A stretch of 64,000 nucleotides of DNA, taken from NCBI GenBank assembly GCA_046595995.1, contig JBKJNB010000037.1, positions 94,137 through 158,136 on the forward strand, given 5' to 3'. Numbering within the stretch: the stretch's first letter is position 1; every line of letters begins with the position of its first letter. The notes below the pieces were generated by a model. That model had not been told where the DNA came from, ran no database searches, and saw only the letters and a program-made list of their open reading frames with translations. The position numbers and the translations under genes were made by a program. Positions 25,695 to 34,638 of this stretch are shown here, in pieces. The stretch is from JAWXBR01 sp046595995 (GTDB taxonomy: Bacteria; Bacteroidota; Ignavibacteria; Kapaibacteriales; Kapaibacteriaceae).

Positions 25695-26933
25695 TTAAAG
25701 TGGTATTCGCTGACAGTACAGTGTTAAGTGACCTGTTTCTGTGCGCGCAATGACAACGACGCCGAATACATCGCTTTTAGCAAACGAGAGTTTGCGCCGC
25801 AATTCTTCGGGCTCACCATTCCACCCTCGCTTTTTGAATTCTGTGCGATTGCTCCAGTCGAGCTCACGCAAGTTCTCTTGAATGCGTTTCTCTGAGACAC
25901 CACTGTCTACTCGCATTACTTCGAATGCACTAGACCAATCGTGCAGCGCGTAGAGATTTGTCGTTTCGCGTGTGCCGATTGCATAGGCGATTTTCTCGTG
26001 TATCGGACGTAGCCCGTGTTCTCGAAAGAATACGCCAACCGCACCACTTGCTATAAGCGCGGGATGTGGCTCTACAAGAATTTCGCCCGTCAAAATCGCA
26101 TCGTCAATGGCTTTCGCTTCAGTGAATGGCACCTCCGAAGTCGCGTCCCGTGGTGCCCAAAGCATAGAAAGGTCAGGCAAAGAAACTGAGAGCTGTGGTA
26201 CATCTGCGTTCCTCCACAGGATGCGTTCCCGGCATTCGCCGTTGAAGCCGATAAATTCGCTCGAAAAGGATGCTTGTACGGAAGGTGGAATGTCGTCGCT
26301 CGGACCACACTTGATACCGACAATTGCGCTTGGCTGTTTTTCAGATATCGCAGTAAGGGTCTGAAGCAGGGGGCTGTATTCCCTCGTACTTGTCGCGCGG
26401 CGTCCGTCGGTGCGTCTACGCGACGGGTCAGCCCACAGGCCGTCAAACGCGGGCAGAATCGTACTTGCGTCGAGAGCCTCGTGGCGAACGTCTACGTTGC
26501 TCACGTTTACCGCCCGCAGATTACCTAAAGCCAACGCTGCTGTCACAGCGTCCGATTCGAACGTAGTCACTCGGTGCACCCTGTGCGCGAGTGCGAGCGT
26601 GTCCATGCCGACACCCGTACACACTTCCACGACGTGACTACACCCTGCCAAACGACTGGCATGGTGCTCAGCAATCACCGGGTTTGTAGCCTGTTCAGCG
26701 CCCTGCAGGGTGTACCGCCATCCTCGGTGGGTTTTACCCAGCCGACGCGCCTTACGCGTGCCTAACACGATGTCTACGAGCACATTAGCCGAAGACAGCA
26801 GGTCGTTCGGAAGAATTCGTCGCATCCGCATTATGTCAGCCGGATCTGGGATCGCGCCCACAACAGCATCGATCTCCTGTAGTAGGGCTTCGCGATCCGG
26901 ACTTGATAACAGTGCAGTCAGGTGGTTGTTCAC
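25695..26933 (-). CDS. Class I methyltransferase with THUMP-like C-terminal domain
   Basis: 412 residues. A helical N-terminus is followed by a SAM-binding core with motif I VVEVCTGVGMDTLALA (about 100-115), an acidic motif II (TTFESDAVTA), and the catalytic-type GLWADPSRR. The C-terminus (ENLRELDWSNRTEFKKRGWNGEPEELRRKL) matches the THUMP-like domain found in a family of uncharacterised bacterial methyltransferases. Presumed role is RNA base methylation, substrate unknown. It is convergent with mscL (16 bp between stops) and divergent from pckA (78 bp). No anomalies seen. Confidence 0.82.
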   Translation of the reverse strand: MNNHLTALLSSPDREALLQEIDAVVGAIPDPADIMRMRRILPNDLLSSANVLVDIVLGTRKARRLGKTHRGWRYTLQGAEQATNPVIAEHHASRLAGCSHVVEVCTGVGMDTLALAHRVHRVTTFESDAVTAALALGNLRAVNVSNVDVRHEALDASTILPAFDGLWADPSRRRTDGRRATSTREYSPLLQTLTAISEKQPSAIVGIKCGPSDDIPPSVQASFSSEFIGFNGECRERILWRNADVPQLSVSLPDLSMLWAPRDATSEVPFTEAKAIDDAILTGEILVEPHPALIASGAVGVFFREHGLRPIHEKIAYAIGTRETTNLYALHDWSSAFEVMRVDSGVSEKRIQENLRELDWSNRTEFKKRGWNGEPEELRRKLSFAKSDVFGVVVIARTETGHLTLYCQRIPL

Positions 26934-27011
26934 GGAAGTGGCGTCACTCGTTCGTTATTGTTTCGGATATTTGCGCCTCGATAACATGTCCCAACCTCAC
27001 GCCGGACCACG

Positions 27012-28640
27012 ATGAGCCTCGCCACAGACGCACTACGTTCACAGCTTCAAGACCAAAGTATTTCAAACGTAGGCGAGATCTACTATAATCTGTCGACACC
27101 CGAGTTGTATGAACATGCCGTTATCATGGAAGAGGCATCGATCACTGAACATGGCGCCTTACTTGCAATAACGACTCCGTACACCGGACGTCGCGCAAAC
27201 GACAAGTTCGTGGTTGAGGAAGCGGATACCAAGGGTGATGTTTGGTGGGGCAAGGTTAACAAGCCGTTTTCAGAAGACAAGTTCAACGCGTTGAAGCAGA
27301 GGGTGTTTGCGTATCTGCAGGGACGCGAAGTGTACGTGCGTGACCTTATCACATGCGCCGATGACAAATACACATTACCTGTACGTTTTGTTCATGAACT
27401 CGCCTGGCAATCACTCTTCGTAAAAAACATGTTTATCGAAGCCACAGATGAACAACTACAGTCGTTCGCTCCAGGCTTCACCGTCGTTACAGTGCCGAAC
27501 TTCAGCGCAATCCCCGAAGTCGATGGCACAGCGTCTGAGGTGTTCATTGTGTTGTCGTTTAAACAAAAGTTGGTGCTCATCGGTGGTACGGCATACGCAG
27601 GTGAAAACAAGAAGTCCATCTTTACTGTGCTCAACTACCTTCTGCCAAAGCAAAAGGTAATGTCGATGCACTGCTCCGCCAACATCGGCGCTGACGGCGA
27701 CACAGCATTGTTCTTCGGTTTGTCGGGTACTGGCAAGACCACGCTGTCAACGGACCCCGAGCGTGCGCTTATAGGCGACGATGAACACGGCTGGAGCGAT
27801 GAAGGGGTCTTCAACTTCGAAGGGGGCTGTTACGCAAAGGTCATTAACCTCTCGGCGGAAGCAGAACCGATTATCTTTAATCTCACACGTACGTTCGGAA
27901 CGGTGCTCGAGAACGTCGACATGAATGAAGACACGCGAGTGGTTAACCTCGATTCTCAGAAGCTTACAGAAAACACTCGCGCATGTTATTCACGCGAGAA
28001 CATTCCGAACATCGCGCCAAGCAATCGCGGCGGACATCCAAAGAACGTGGTGTTTCTAACCGCGGATGCCTTCGGTGTAATGCCACCAGTTTCAAAGCTC
28101 ACGCATGAGCAGGCGATGTTTCACTTCCTTAGTGGTTACACCGCAAAGGTTGCCGGTACAGAGGTCGGCGTAAAGGAACCATCGGCAACGTTCTCAACGT
28201 GCTTTGGTGCCCCTTTCATGGTGCACCATCCGAGCGTGTATGCGAATCTGTTGCGGGACAAAATCGATAAGCACGGTTCTCAGGTGTGGCTCGTAAACAC
28301 TGGCTGGAGTGGGGGGCCGTACGGAACCGGTTCACGCATGAAAATCGCTCACACGCGTGCTATGCTACGCGCAATTCTTAGCGGTGCAATGGATAGTGTC
28401 GCATTCGTAAAGGAAGGTTTCTTCAACCTTAGCATTCCTGCGTCGGTAGAGGGTGTACCCGACGAGGTTCTAAATCCGCGCAACACATGGGCGGACAAGG
28501 GTGCGTACGACAAGCAAGCAACACATCTTGTGCAGTTGTTCGAAGACAACTTCAAACAGTTTGCTGACAGTGTAGATGAGAAGGTCCGCTCCGCAATGAG
28601 GTCTGAAGGAGCCGCTAAACCAGTAAGTGCTGACGCTTAA
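27012..28640 (+). CDS. pckA: Phosphoenolpyruvate carboxykinase (ATP)
   Basis: 542 residues, typical of the ATP-dependent enzyme. The P-loop FGLSGTGKTTLSTDP (about 236-250), the kinase motif IGDDEHGWSDEGVFNFEGGCYAK with metal-binding residues, and the RGGHPKNVVFLTADAFGVMPPVSKL segment are all present. It converts oxaloacetate and ATP to PEP, CO2 and ADP, the first committed step of gluconeogenesis, fitting an organism that also degrades histidine and peptides. It is monocistronic by appearance, divergent from the THUMP-like gene, and a small hairpin follows the stop. Confidence 0.97.
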   Translation: MSLATDALRSQLQDQSISNVGEIYYNLSTPELYEHAVIMEEASITEHGALLAITTPYTGRRANDKFVVEEADTKGDVWWGKVNKPFSEDKFNALKQRVFAYLQGREVYVRDLITCADDKYTLPVRFVHELAWQSLFVKNMFIEATDEQLQSFAPGFTVVTVPNFSAIPEVDGTASEVFIVLSFKQKLVLIGGTAYAGENKKSIFTVLNYLLPKQKVMSMHCSANIGADGDTALFFGLSGTGKTTLSTDPERALIGDDEHGWSDEGVFNFEGGCYAKVINLSAEAEPIIFNLTRTFGTVLENVDMNEDTRVVNLDSQKLTENTRACYSRENIPNIAPSNRGGHPKNVVFLTADAFGVMPPVSKLTHEQAMFHFLSGYTAKVAGTEVGVKEPSATFSTCFGAPFMVHHPSVYANLLRDKIDKHGSQVWLVNTGWSGGPYGTGSRMKIAHTRAMLRAILSGAMDSVAFVKEGFFNLSIPASVEGVPDEVLNPRNTWADKGAYDKQATHLVQLFEDNFKQFADSVDEKVRSAMRSEGAAKPVSADA

Positions 28641-28662
28641 TTAGTGCTGAGGCTTCAAGCGA

Positions 28663-28680
28663 CACTCATGTCAATGAGTG
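28663..28680. repeat. Intergenic hairpin downstream of pckA
   Basis: CACTCAT - GTCA - ATGAGTG is a perfect 7-bp inverted repeat lying between the convergent ends of pckA and the DUF2007 gene. There is no T run on either side, so it is a weak terminator at best. Its arms share CACTCATG with the terminator at 18893-18917. Confidence 0.5.
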
Positions 28681-28689
28681 CCTAAAGGC

Positions 28690-28932
28690 TTAGATACTAT
28701 CGTCGGCAAGCTCGTCGAGATTTGGCTCATCAAGGTCGACCAAGAAGTCGTTGTCTTCCAACGACCGTGCGTCCATGATCTCTTTTGCCAAGTCCAGGTC
28801 ATCTTCAAACACCATCACTTTAAAGGCTTCGGTTCCTTCCTGTGTGGTCTTGAAGTCGATCCCGGCTTCTTGTAGTTGCGACTCGAGCAATTGCGCTTCG
28901 AGTTCATTCGTGAACGATGCGAGTAGAATCAT
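28690..28932 (-). CDS. DUF2007 small protein (putative signal-transducing protein)
   Basis: 80 residues. The opening LLASFTNELEAQLLESQLQEAGIDF and the following VMVFEDDLDLAKEIMDA match DUF2007, a small ferredoxin-like fold with proposed signalling or binding roles. The C-terminus is strongly acidic (EDNDFLVDLDEPNLDEL), a feature seen in other family members from Bacteroidota. It is the last gene of a minus-strand run, 18 bp after the YhcH gene. Confidence 0.8.
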   Translation of the reverse strand: MILLASFTNELEAQLLESQLQEAGIDFKTTQEGTEAFKVMVFEDDLDLAKEIMDARSLEDNDFLVDLDEPNLDELADDSI

Positions 28933-28950
28933 CGCTGCTTCCCCAACAGA

Positions 28951-29412
28951 TTACAATTGTGACATAAGTGAGACGGCGGCCTTCACAACGACCTTACGGA
29001 CGTGTGTCGCTGGCGGTTGCGGTGCGTGAGCATCTTCGGGAAAGAGTATGACTGCGGTGCCCGGCAAGACGGCGATACGCGTACTTGCATCGTCATTCAT
29101 TAGGCAGTAGTCCTTTTCTTCGTCATATGCTTGCCGTTCGCTCATGCACGAAGACAACGGCTTCCATAAAATGTCGAACGCCCCCGCAGTCGCTATCTGA
29201 ACATCAATATATTTTCTGTGCGCTTCGAGGTACGCTTTGTCCTCGCGAGCCACATCATCGGCAACAATAGCATAAAGTTCATCACCATCAATGTCAACGC
29301 GGCCCGCAGGCATTACGCTAAAATCGGATGTGCGCAAGAACTCCTGCACCTTTGGCCACCACGGCAGACTCGCCGACAAATAGTCCGATGTGTGCAGTTG
29401 CTCAACAATCAT
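28951..29412 (-). CDS. YhcH/YjgK/YiaL family (DUF386) protein
   Basis: 153 residues from the ATG at 29412. Its start is one base after the stop of the preceding gene (TAGTATG), which argues for coupling and against the TTG at 29424. The DUF386 motifs are visible: EAHRKYIDVQIATAG and the end of the cupin core AVLPGTAVILFPEDAHAPQ, where the His residues bind a metal. Relatives include the beta subunit-like proteins of EbgC and sialic-acid catabolism genes, where they act on sugar anomers. A sugar-related role is inferred only from family. Confidence 0.85.
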   Translation of the reverse strand: MIVEQLHTSDYLSASLPWWPKVQEFLRTSDFSVMPAGRVDIDGDELYAIVADDVAREDKAYLEAHRKYIDVQIATAGAFDILWKPLSSCMSERQAYDEEKDYCLMNDDASTRIAVLPGTAVILFPEDAHAPQPPATHVRKVVVKAAVSLMSQL

Positions 29413-29413
29413 A

Positions 29414-30118
29414 CTATTTACCAATCTGATTGTTTGGCGCCTGGCCCGTCTGTGGTGCTTTTGCCTTCATTGCTCTATCCCACTCATTAGCGTAGAGACT
29501 CACCAACTCGAACGACTTTTTCTGATGTGCTTCTTTTGCGAGACTCTTTATGTCCTTGAACGACCAAACCACAAACATGTTCTTCGAAATCAGGTGCTGG
29601 TCAATTTGTCCGCCGGCTGGCGCTGGAGTCGTGTCAGCACCATACAACCGTCGCACAATTCGCTGACGCGCGTCAGCAGGCATGTCTACCGGATACTCAA
29701 CGTACAGAATCGTACCCGGACCCTGCTTGCCCTTTAGGCCCTGAACAACAACACGCGACGGAGCGCCAATCTCAGGAAACAGCGTCGCAAGATTTTGATG
29801 CAATTCCTTAACAGGCTTCGATGCTTTGTGCAGCACCGTATCAACTTTATAGCCCTTCTTGATTTCGGTAGGCTGCCAAATGTACGCCTGCATCGGAAGC
29901 GGAATCTCGCGGTTGAGCTTCGAGAAGTCGTACGAAGAGTAGCTCGAGGTAACCTTAATCGTTTGTCCAGGCGGAGCCTTAAAAGGCAACGCAGGCATGT
30001 CGTCCTGCTTTGGCTTTACTTGGTACGTTTTGGGCTGTGCCTGCGATGGTGTTGCAGCTACAAAAAACGCCGCCACAAGGGGTAGCCACATCATCGATTT
30101 GGTCTTGCTTTTCGTCAT
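29414..30118 (-). CDS. Secreted hypothetical protein
   Basis: 234 residues. Residues 1-27 form a signal peptide (MMWLPLVAAFFVAATPSQA, cleavage before QPKTY). The mature protein is basic, rich in Pro and Lys at its start, and has no recognisable domain. The middle segment contains VQGLKGKQGPGTILYVEYP. Not recognised. It is sandwiched between ettA (5 bp upstream) and the YhcH gene (1 bp downstream) in a tight minus-strand operon, so it is expressed with them, but a functional link is not evident. Probably periplasmic. Confidence 0.65.
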   Translation of the reverse strand: MTKSKTKSMMWLPLVAAFFVAATPSQAQPKTYQVKPKQDDMPALPFKAPPGQTIKVTSSYSSYDFSKLNREIPLPMQAYIWQPTEIKKGYKVDTVLHKASKPVKELHQNLATLFPEIGAPSRVVVQGLKGKQGPGTILYVEYPVDMPADARQRIVRRLYGADTTPAPAGGQIDQHLISKNMFVVWSFKDIKSLAKEAHQKKSFELVSLYANEWDRAMKAKAPQTGQAPNNQIGK

Positions 30119-30123
30119 AAGTA

Positions 30124-31806
30124 CTAGTCTCTAGTGAGTTTACGGTATGAAATGCGGTGCGGCCGGTCGGCTTCGATGCCCAAACGACGTCTACGGTCCT
30201 CCTCGTATTGCGAGTAATTCCCGTCGAACCATGCCACATCGCTGTTGCCTTCGAATGCAAGAATATGGGTTGCAATCCTATCTAGAAACCACCGATCGTG
30301 ACTTATCACTGCAACACATCCTGCGAATGCCTGCAGTGCTTCCTCGAGAGCTCTGAGTGTGTTCACATCAAGATCGTTCGTCGGCTCATCAAGCAACAGA
30401 ACGTTTGCTTCTTCTTTGAGCATCTTGGCAAGGTGTACGCGGTTGCGTTCACCACCCGATAGTGCCGTTACTTTTTTCTGCTGATCGGAACCGTTGAAAT
30501 TGAAACGCGACACATACGCACGCGAATTCACTTCCCGTTTACCAAGCTGCACCATGTCGAGTCCGTCTGAGATTTCTTCCCAGATCGTCTTCGTCGGGTC
30601 GAGCGGACGGTCCTGGTTTATATAACCGAGTTTAACAGTCTCTCCAACGGAAAACGCACCGGCATCTGGTTGCAGTTCGCCTGTTATCATTTTGAACAGC
30701 GTTGTTTTACCTGCACCGTTCGGACCAATAATGCCAATGATTCCACCGGGCGGTAACGAGAACGACAGATTCTCATACAGCAGTTTGTCACCAAACGCTT
30801 TTGCAACGCCCGTCGCATCAATCACCTTGTCACCAAGGCGAGGTCCGGGTGGAATAAAAATCTCCATCTGCTCATTGCGCGTCATCGCCTCTTCGCCAAG
30901 TAATTTCTCATACGCACTAATGCGCGCCTTGCTCTTCGCGTGACGTCCCTTCGGGTTCATCCGCACCCACTCCAACTCTTCCTTCAACGCCTTCTGCCGT
31001 TTCGACTCTTGCTTTTCTTCAAGTGCAAGGCGAGCAGTCTTCTGCTCGAGCCACGACGTGTAGTTGCCTTCGAACGGAATACCTGCGCCATTGTCGAGCT
31101 CAAGAATCCACCCCGCTACGTTGTCAAGAAAGTACCGATCGTGCGTCACGGCAATCACAGTCCCTTCATACTTCGCAAGGAACTGCTCGAGCCATGCAAC
31201 GCTTTCGGCGTCGAGGTGGTTCGTCGGCTCGTCGAGTAGAAGCACGTCCGGACGTTGCAAGAGCAAGCGCACCAAGGCGACCCGACGCTTCTCACCACCA
31301 GAGATCACCGACACCAGTGTGTCGGGGGGCGGACAGCGCAATGCATCCATCGCCATCTCCAGCTTCGAGTCGATGTCCCACGCACCCATCGCATCAATCT
31401 TCTCTTGCAGCTTCGCTTGTCGCTCAAGAAGTTTATCAAAGTCCGCATCGGGCTCCGAAAACTTCTCGCTAATCGCATTGTAATCGCGAAGCAGCCCCAC
31501 AGCTTCGACTGCCCCTTCCTCTACAACTTCGCGTACCGTCTTAGTTGGGTCGAGCTCGGGCTCCTGCGACAGGTAACCCATCGTCACATCTTTGTTCTTG
31601 CTTATCTGTCCGATGTACTCTTCGTCGAGTCCGGCAATAATCTTCAGCAGCGTCGACTTACCCGAGCCGTTCAGACCCAGCACACCAATCTTCGCCCCAT
31701 AGAAAAAGCTCAGATAGATGTCGCGCAGCACCTGCCTATTCGGCTTGTGAATCTTGCCAACACCCACCATCGAGAAAATAATCTTCTGCGTTTCTGTTAC
31801 TGCCAT
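30124..31806 (-). CDS. ettA: Energy-dependent translational throttle protein EttA (ABC-F)
   Basis: 560 residues with two ATP-binding cassettes and no membrane segments. Walker A1 is GLNGSGKST (about 39-47) and A2 is GPNGAGKTT. The signature motifs are VISGGEKRRVAL and ALSGGERNRVHL, each followed by a DEPTNHLD/DEPTNDLD Walker B. The linker between cassettes with ESKRQKALKEELEWVRMNPKGRHAKSKAR includes the EttA-type P-site tRNA interaction motif. EttA binds the ribosomal E site and gates entry into elongation according to ATP/ADP level. Second gene of a five-gene minus run, 53 bp after the homocysteine methyltransferase family gene. Confidence 0.95.
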   Translation of the reverse strand: MAVTETQKIIFSMVGVGKIHKPNRQVLRDIYLSFFYGAKIGVLGLNGSGKSTLLKIIAGLDEEYIGQISKNKDVTMGYLSQEPELDPTKTVREVVEEGAVEAVGLLRDYNAISEKFSEPDADFDKLLERQAKLQEKIDAMGAWDIDSKLEMAMDALRCPPPDTLVSVISGGEKRRVALVRLLLQRPDVLLLDEPTNHLDAESVAWLEQFLAKYEGTVIAVTHDRYFLDNVAGWILELDNGAGIPFEGNYTSWLEQKTARLALEEKQESKRQKALKEELEWVRMNPKGRHAKSKARISAYEKLLGEEAMTRNEQMEIFIPPGPRLGDKVIDATGVAKAFGDKLLYENLSFSLPPGGIIGIIGPNGAGKTTLFKMITGELQPDAGAFSVGETVKLGYINQDRPLDPTKTIWEEISDGLDMVQLGKREVNSRAYVSRFNFNGSDQQKKVTALSGGERNRVHLAKMLKEEANVLLLDEPTNDLDVNTLRALEEALQAFAGCVAVISHDRWFLDRIATHILAFEGNSDVAWFDGNYSQYEEDRRRRLGIEADRPHRISYRKLTRD

Positions 31807-31859
31807 TCGTTCCGTGTCCTTGGTATTAGACTACAAAGATACGAAGGCTCTGGAAGGGG

Positions 31860-32810
31860 CTAGAAAAGGGGCTGACAGGCTTTTGCAATCTGCTCAATGT
31901 GTCGATGATCAGTGCCGCAGCACCCGCCGAAAACATTGAGGGACGTCAATTTTTCCTTTTTTAAAGCGGCGTAGTCTTGTCCCAGTGTGGTTGGGTCACC
32001 AGCATCTAGATCGGACGCATCATTCAACTCGGCGTGGCTCATCGAAGATGCGTTTGCGCGAAGTCCTCTGATGCGCTTCGTCCATGACCCATCTCCGTCA
32101 ATCGCGTTGGTGATGTGCGTGGGATGTGCGCAGTTGATCATGTAGTAGCTAGGATAGCCGGACGTAGCATCATCAACCTGTCGGATCGCATCGCCTAGCG
32201 TTTGGCCTGTCGGGAGCTTGCCATCCGTCTCGACTGTGAATGAAATAACGACAGGCAGGGAAGCGTTGTTGGCTGCCCGCGTAATGCCGACAGCTTCTTC
32301 TGTGTAGTTCATTGTGATAGCAGTTACCAAGTCCGCAGCAGATAGGGCGAATGTCTCAATCTGTACGGCATGATAGTCCTCGGCTTGCTTCTCCGACATT
32401 TTATCGGTCGGCACGTAACCGTCCCCGCGCGGACCTATACACCCACTTATGACAATCGCGGTTTGCGGAGTTTCAAATTCATCTCGAATCTCCTCGAGAA
32501 GGCGAACATTATGCAGGTTGGCTTCAGCGAGTGTGTCTCTCGTATAACCAAGCTTGTCACCCCAATCTGCGCTTGCCCTCCACGTGGCTGTTTCGAGCAG
32601 CAAGCACGACTGAAATCTCTTGGCTAACGTCGCATAGGTCCGAAAATATTTTCTGAGAGCTCCCTCTCCCTCCTTTGTCTTCGCCAAATCGAAGGCTGCA
32701 AAAAGAGGAAGCAGATGTCCTTCAAGAAAAATCAAGGTGGTTTCAATCCCACCATCGGTCAGAAAGAAATCACCCCGGAGTTGTGGCAGCGATTGCCTGT
32801 ATTTAGCCAT
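31860..32810 (-). CDS. Homocysteine S-methyltransferase family protein
   Basis: 316 residues from the ATG at 32810; a TTG at 32837 gives 325 residues. It is a TIM-barrel Zn2+ methyltransferase. The three zinc ligands are recognisable: Cys in YYMINCAHP and the Cys pair in FGGCCGTDHRHIEQIA near the C-terminus. The N-terminus LTDGGIETTLIF is typical. Stand-alone members of this family methylate homocysteine from S-methylmethionine, betaine or similar donors; the donor here is not determinable. It leads the run with ettA downstream. The octamer AAGGGGCT occurs twice at its 3' end (31854 and 31866). Confidence 0.88.
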   Translation of the reverse strand: MAKYRQSLPQLRGDFFLTDGGIETTLIFLEGHLLPLFAAFDLAKTKEGEGALRKYFRTYATLAKRFQSCLLLETATWRASADWGDKLGYTRDTLAEANLHNVRLLEEIRDEFETPQTAIVISGCIGPRGDGYVPTDKMSEKQAEDYHAVQIETFALSAADLVTAITMNYTEEAVGITRAANNASLPVVISFTVETDGKLPTGQTLGDAIRQVDDATSGYPSYYMINCAHPTHITNAIDGDGSWTKRIRGLRANASSMSHAELNDASDLDAGDPTTLGQDYAALKKEKLTSLNVFGGCCGTDHRHIEQIAKACQPLF

Positions 32811-33238
32811 TTGTGTTGTCCGTTTTACGTCCTCCAACCCACAACACCCGAAACTAGCACGTTCACTCCCATATCAAGAACGGCGCAAAGGTATAGCACG
32901 ATTGCAGTCTTGAATGCAAGCCTGCGAAACTTGGCTTCGTCAAGAACGACGACGAGGGCTGTGACACCGATGGAAGCCTTGGATGCCTAAGAAGCTCTTG
33001 ACGCGGCCCGCTTCGTCAGCAAGAGCTGTTGTGGGCGTGGGTTCCTTCACAGAAGGAGGGGGTCGACGTTTGTTCTGTATTCATAAAGCTTTGATAGTTG
33101 CACAACTGTCATGAGTAGCATTCGCTGATCCGTGGGTTGCCGACGCAAGCTTTCGCTGATTGTCCAACTCATCCAGTAAATGGGATTTAAGACCCGCGAG
33201 TAAATCTGTCCATTCTCTGACGGTGGTTGCGCCGACTG
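32811..33238. other. Gene-poor stretch at the left edge of the accessory island
   Basis: About 430 bp between the homocysteine methyltransferase family gene and the antitoxin gene. The part near 32811-32870 should hold the methyltransferase promoter. I see no convincing riboswitch. TTCGCTGAT occurs twice near 33119 and 33151. A possible small minus-strand ORF (33081-33269) occupies the right part. No tRNA, integrase or attachment-site repeats could be recognised. Confidence 0.5.
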
Positions 33239-33269
33239 TTACGCGGCTCCTGTCCTCGTTCCCCGCCAT
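33081..33269 (-). CDS. Possible small hypothetical protein beside the antitoxin
   Basis: 62 residues if started at the ATG at 33269, which overlaps the 3' end of the BrnA-like gene by 31 bp in another frame. The segment VREWTDLLAGLKSHLLDEL looks helical and protein-like; the C-terminal part is Ala/His-rich and less so. No family recognised. Real coding is uncertain; it may equally be a chance ORF. Confidence 0.25.
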   Translation of the reverse strand: MAGNEDRSRVTVGATTVREWTDLLAGLKSHLLDELDNQRKLASATHGSANATHDSCATIKAL

Positions 33270-33469
33270 TTGATATTTAGGCGGCGGTGGTTCGCAACAC
33301 AATCTCGTAGGTAGAGATTTATTAACGTCTGATACGGAATATCAGCCTCGTCTGCCAAACCTTTGAAATAGTCGACTGTCGCAGCGTCCAGGCGAATCGT
33401 TACTGGCTTCTTTAAGAGTTTAGCGTAGGGGTTCGGACGCCCGTTTTTAAAGTCATATTTCGCTTTCAT
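33239..33469 (-). CDS. BrnA-type antitoxin (ribbon-helix-helix)
   Basis: 76 residues. The pattern NPYAKLLKKPVTIRLDAATVDYFKGLADEADIPYQTLINLYLRDCV is the RHH DNA-binding antitoxin of the BrnA/CopG-like group, beta strand VTIRLD followed by two helices. In BrnTA modules the toxin gene precedes brnA and overlaps it; here only a short reading frame with BrnT-like C-terminal residues lies immediately upstream, ending in a TGA that overlaps this ATG (CCATGA). The antitoxin therefore looks orphaned. It should bind DNA and autoregulate. Located in a cluster with Mrr, MazEF and YhcG. Confidence 0.78.
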   Translation of the reverse strand: MKAKYDFKNGRPNPYAKLLKKPVTIRLDAATVDYFKGLADEADIPYQTLINLYLRDCVANHRRLNIKWRGTRTGAA

Positions 33470-33597
33470 GGCTTTCCAGTTTCTTCATATTGTTCACGCT
33501 CAGTACGATCTGGGTCATCAATCACGAGACCATGCTCATCACGGAACGCAATCTGTTGGAGTGCGTGCGGTAAATCGGTACAGCGAGAACTTGAGTA
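33466..33597 (-). pseudogene. Possible BrnT toxin remnant without a start codon
   Basis: An open frame of 43 codons between the stop of the Mrr-like gene and the TGA that overlaps the BrnA start. It has no usable ATG at its beginning. It reads HGLVIDDPDRTEREQYEET near its end, similar to two separate parts of BrnT toxins (the DPDHS-type strand and the C-terminal RRERKQYEE helix) joined directly. This suggests an internally deleted and 5'-truncated toxin. The similarity is from memory, so the call is tentative. Confidence 0.35.
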
Positions 33598-34488
33598 TCA
33601 AGAATCGCTACGGAACTCATCGAAGAATGCCTCATCAACAACGTAAGATTGAATTGGACGCACTCCAACTTCGAGTTGCTCCAATAGCGTTATGAGACCG
33701 TGACCGTCAACAAGTTCTATCGGCGGCACGCCATCTCGGACAGCCTCCGCCCGTGCATCGGTCGTAAAGGTGCCTGTCGTCAGAACTAAGCCTTTGTCCG
33801 TTCGACCGGACATTGCACCCCGAAAATCCCGAATCTTGTCGGAGCCTACTGACCCCATGTATCGCTTGGACTGAAAGAAAACTTTAAAGCTGACAAAGGG
33901 ATTAATTCTCAAAACACCTACTCCATCGATTCCACCGTCACCAGAACGACCAGTAACTACGACTTGTTCAAATCCAGATTCACGTAAAAGTCGTTGACAC
34001 AGGCGCTCGAACCCAGCCGGGGGCAAACTTCTCAGCATGCCGATTACTAGCTCACGATGAGTGGTTGGAGGCATCAAAAGGATGTCACCCTCCTCGCTGA
34101 CTATCGTTTCACCGGGCTCTGTAGAATCGTCTTCCGAATTTCCTCCCCTATCTGCATTTGCATTCGCGTTTTGGCGCCGCGCACCTCGTACTAACTTCAA
34201 TACTGCTGCCTCATCAAGTGAGCCTGATGTACGTCCCCTTTCCGTCAAACTCCAAACACCAAACTTAGATCTGTCTATGTATCCAGCCCGGACAAGGTAG
34301 AACCTCGCCCACGCGACGTCGTTCTCGAATCGAATAACCCCATTCTTATTCTCAATTGCGCGCTCCTCATCCGACACGTTGAGACTTTGTGCAACCCAGT
34401 CTTGCACCTCGGGTGGACGAGCAGATCCTCCCATTGCCGTTAATGCGTCCAGGACCGGGCCTACGTATCGAACAAAGCGACTGGGCAT
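33598..34488 (-). CDS. Mrr-like restriction endonuclease
   Basis: 296 residues. Residues 1-90 form an Mrr_N winged-helix domain (PEVQDWVAQSL, DVAWARFYLVRAGYIDRSKFGVWSLTERG). A charged low-complexity linker (100-135, repeated Asn-Ala, then Asp/Glu) joins it to an Mrr_cat PD-(D/E)xK domain with Glu162, RSGDGGIDGVG (Asp188) and FFQSKRY (Gln206, Lys208). Mrr enzymes cleave methylated DNA as type IV restriction. No partner methylase is present, consistent with a modification-dependent nuclease. It lies upstream of the toxin remnant and downstream of mazF with a 150-bp gap. Confidence 0.88.
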   Translation of the reverse strand: MPSRFVRYVGPVLDALTAMGGSARPPEVQDWVAQSLNVSDEERAIENKNGVIRFENDVAWARFYLVRAGYIDRSKFGVWSLTERGRTSGSLDEAAVLKLVRGARRQNANANADRGGNSEDDSTEPGETIVSEEGDILLMPPTTHRELVIGMLRSLPPAGFERLCQRLLRESGFEQVVVTGRSGDGGIDGVGVLRINPFVSFKVFFQSKRYMGSVGSDKIRDFRGAMSGRTDKGLVLTTGTFTTDARAEAVRDGVPPIELVDGHGLITLLEQLEVGVRPIQSYVVDEAFFDEFRSDS

Positions 34489-34638
34489 AAGTAAGGTATC
34501 TCAAGTTTAACTAAGGTCGTTTTGCTTCAAATTAGCCCCATTCAACACAAACTATTTAACGTGCACCAAGTCGTATTCAAGCGCGATGAGAACCCTCACA
34601 AAATTAGGTGCGTACACTCGCTTCAACTTTCAGCAAGG

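Noticed and set aside
33598..34488. Mrr-like gene as part of a restriction-modification pair
   Set aside because: No DNA methyltransferase gene is adjacent; the other island genes are toxin-antitoxin or nuclease genes, so a stand-alone type IV enzyme is more likely.
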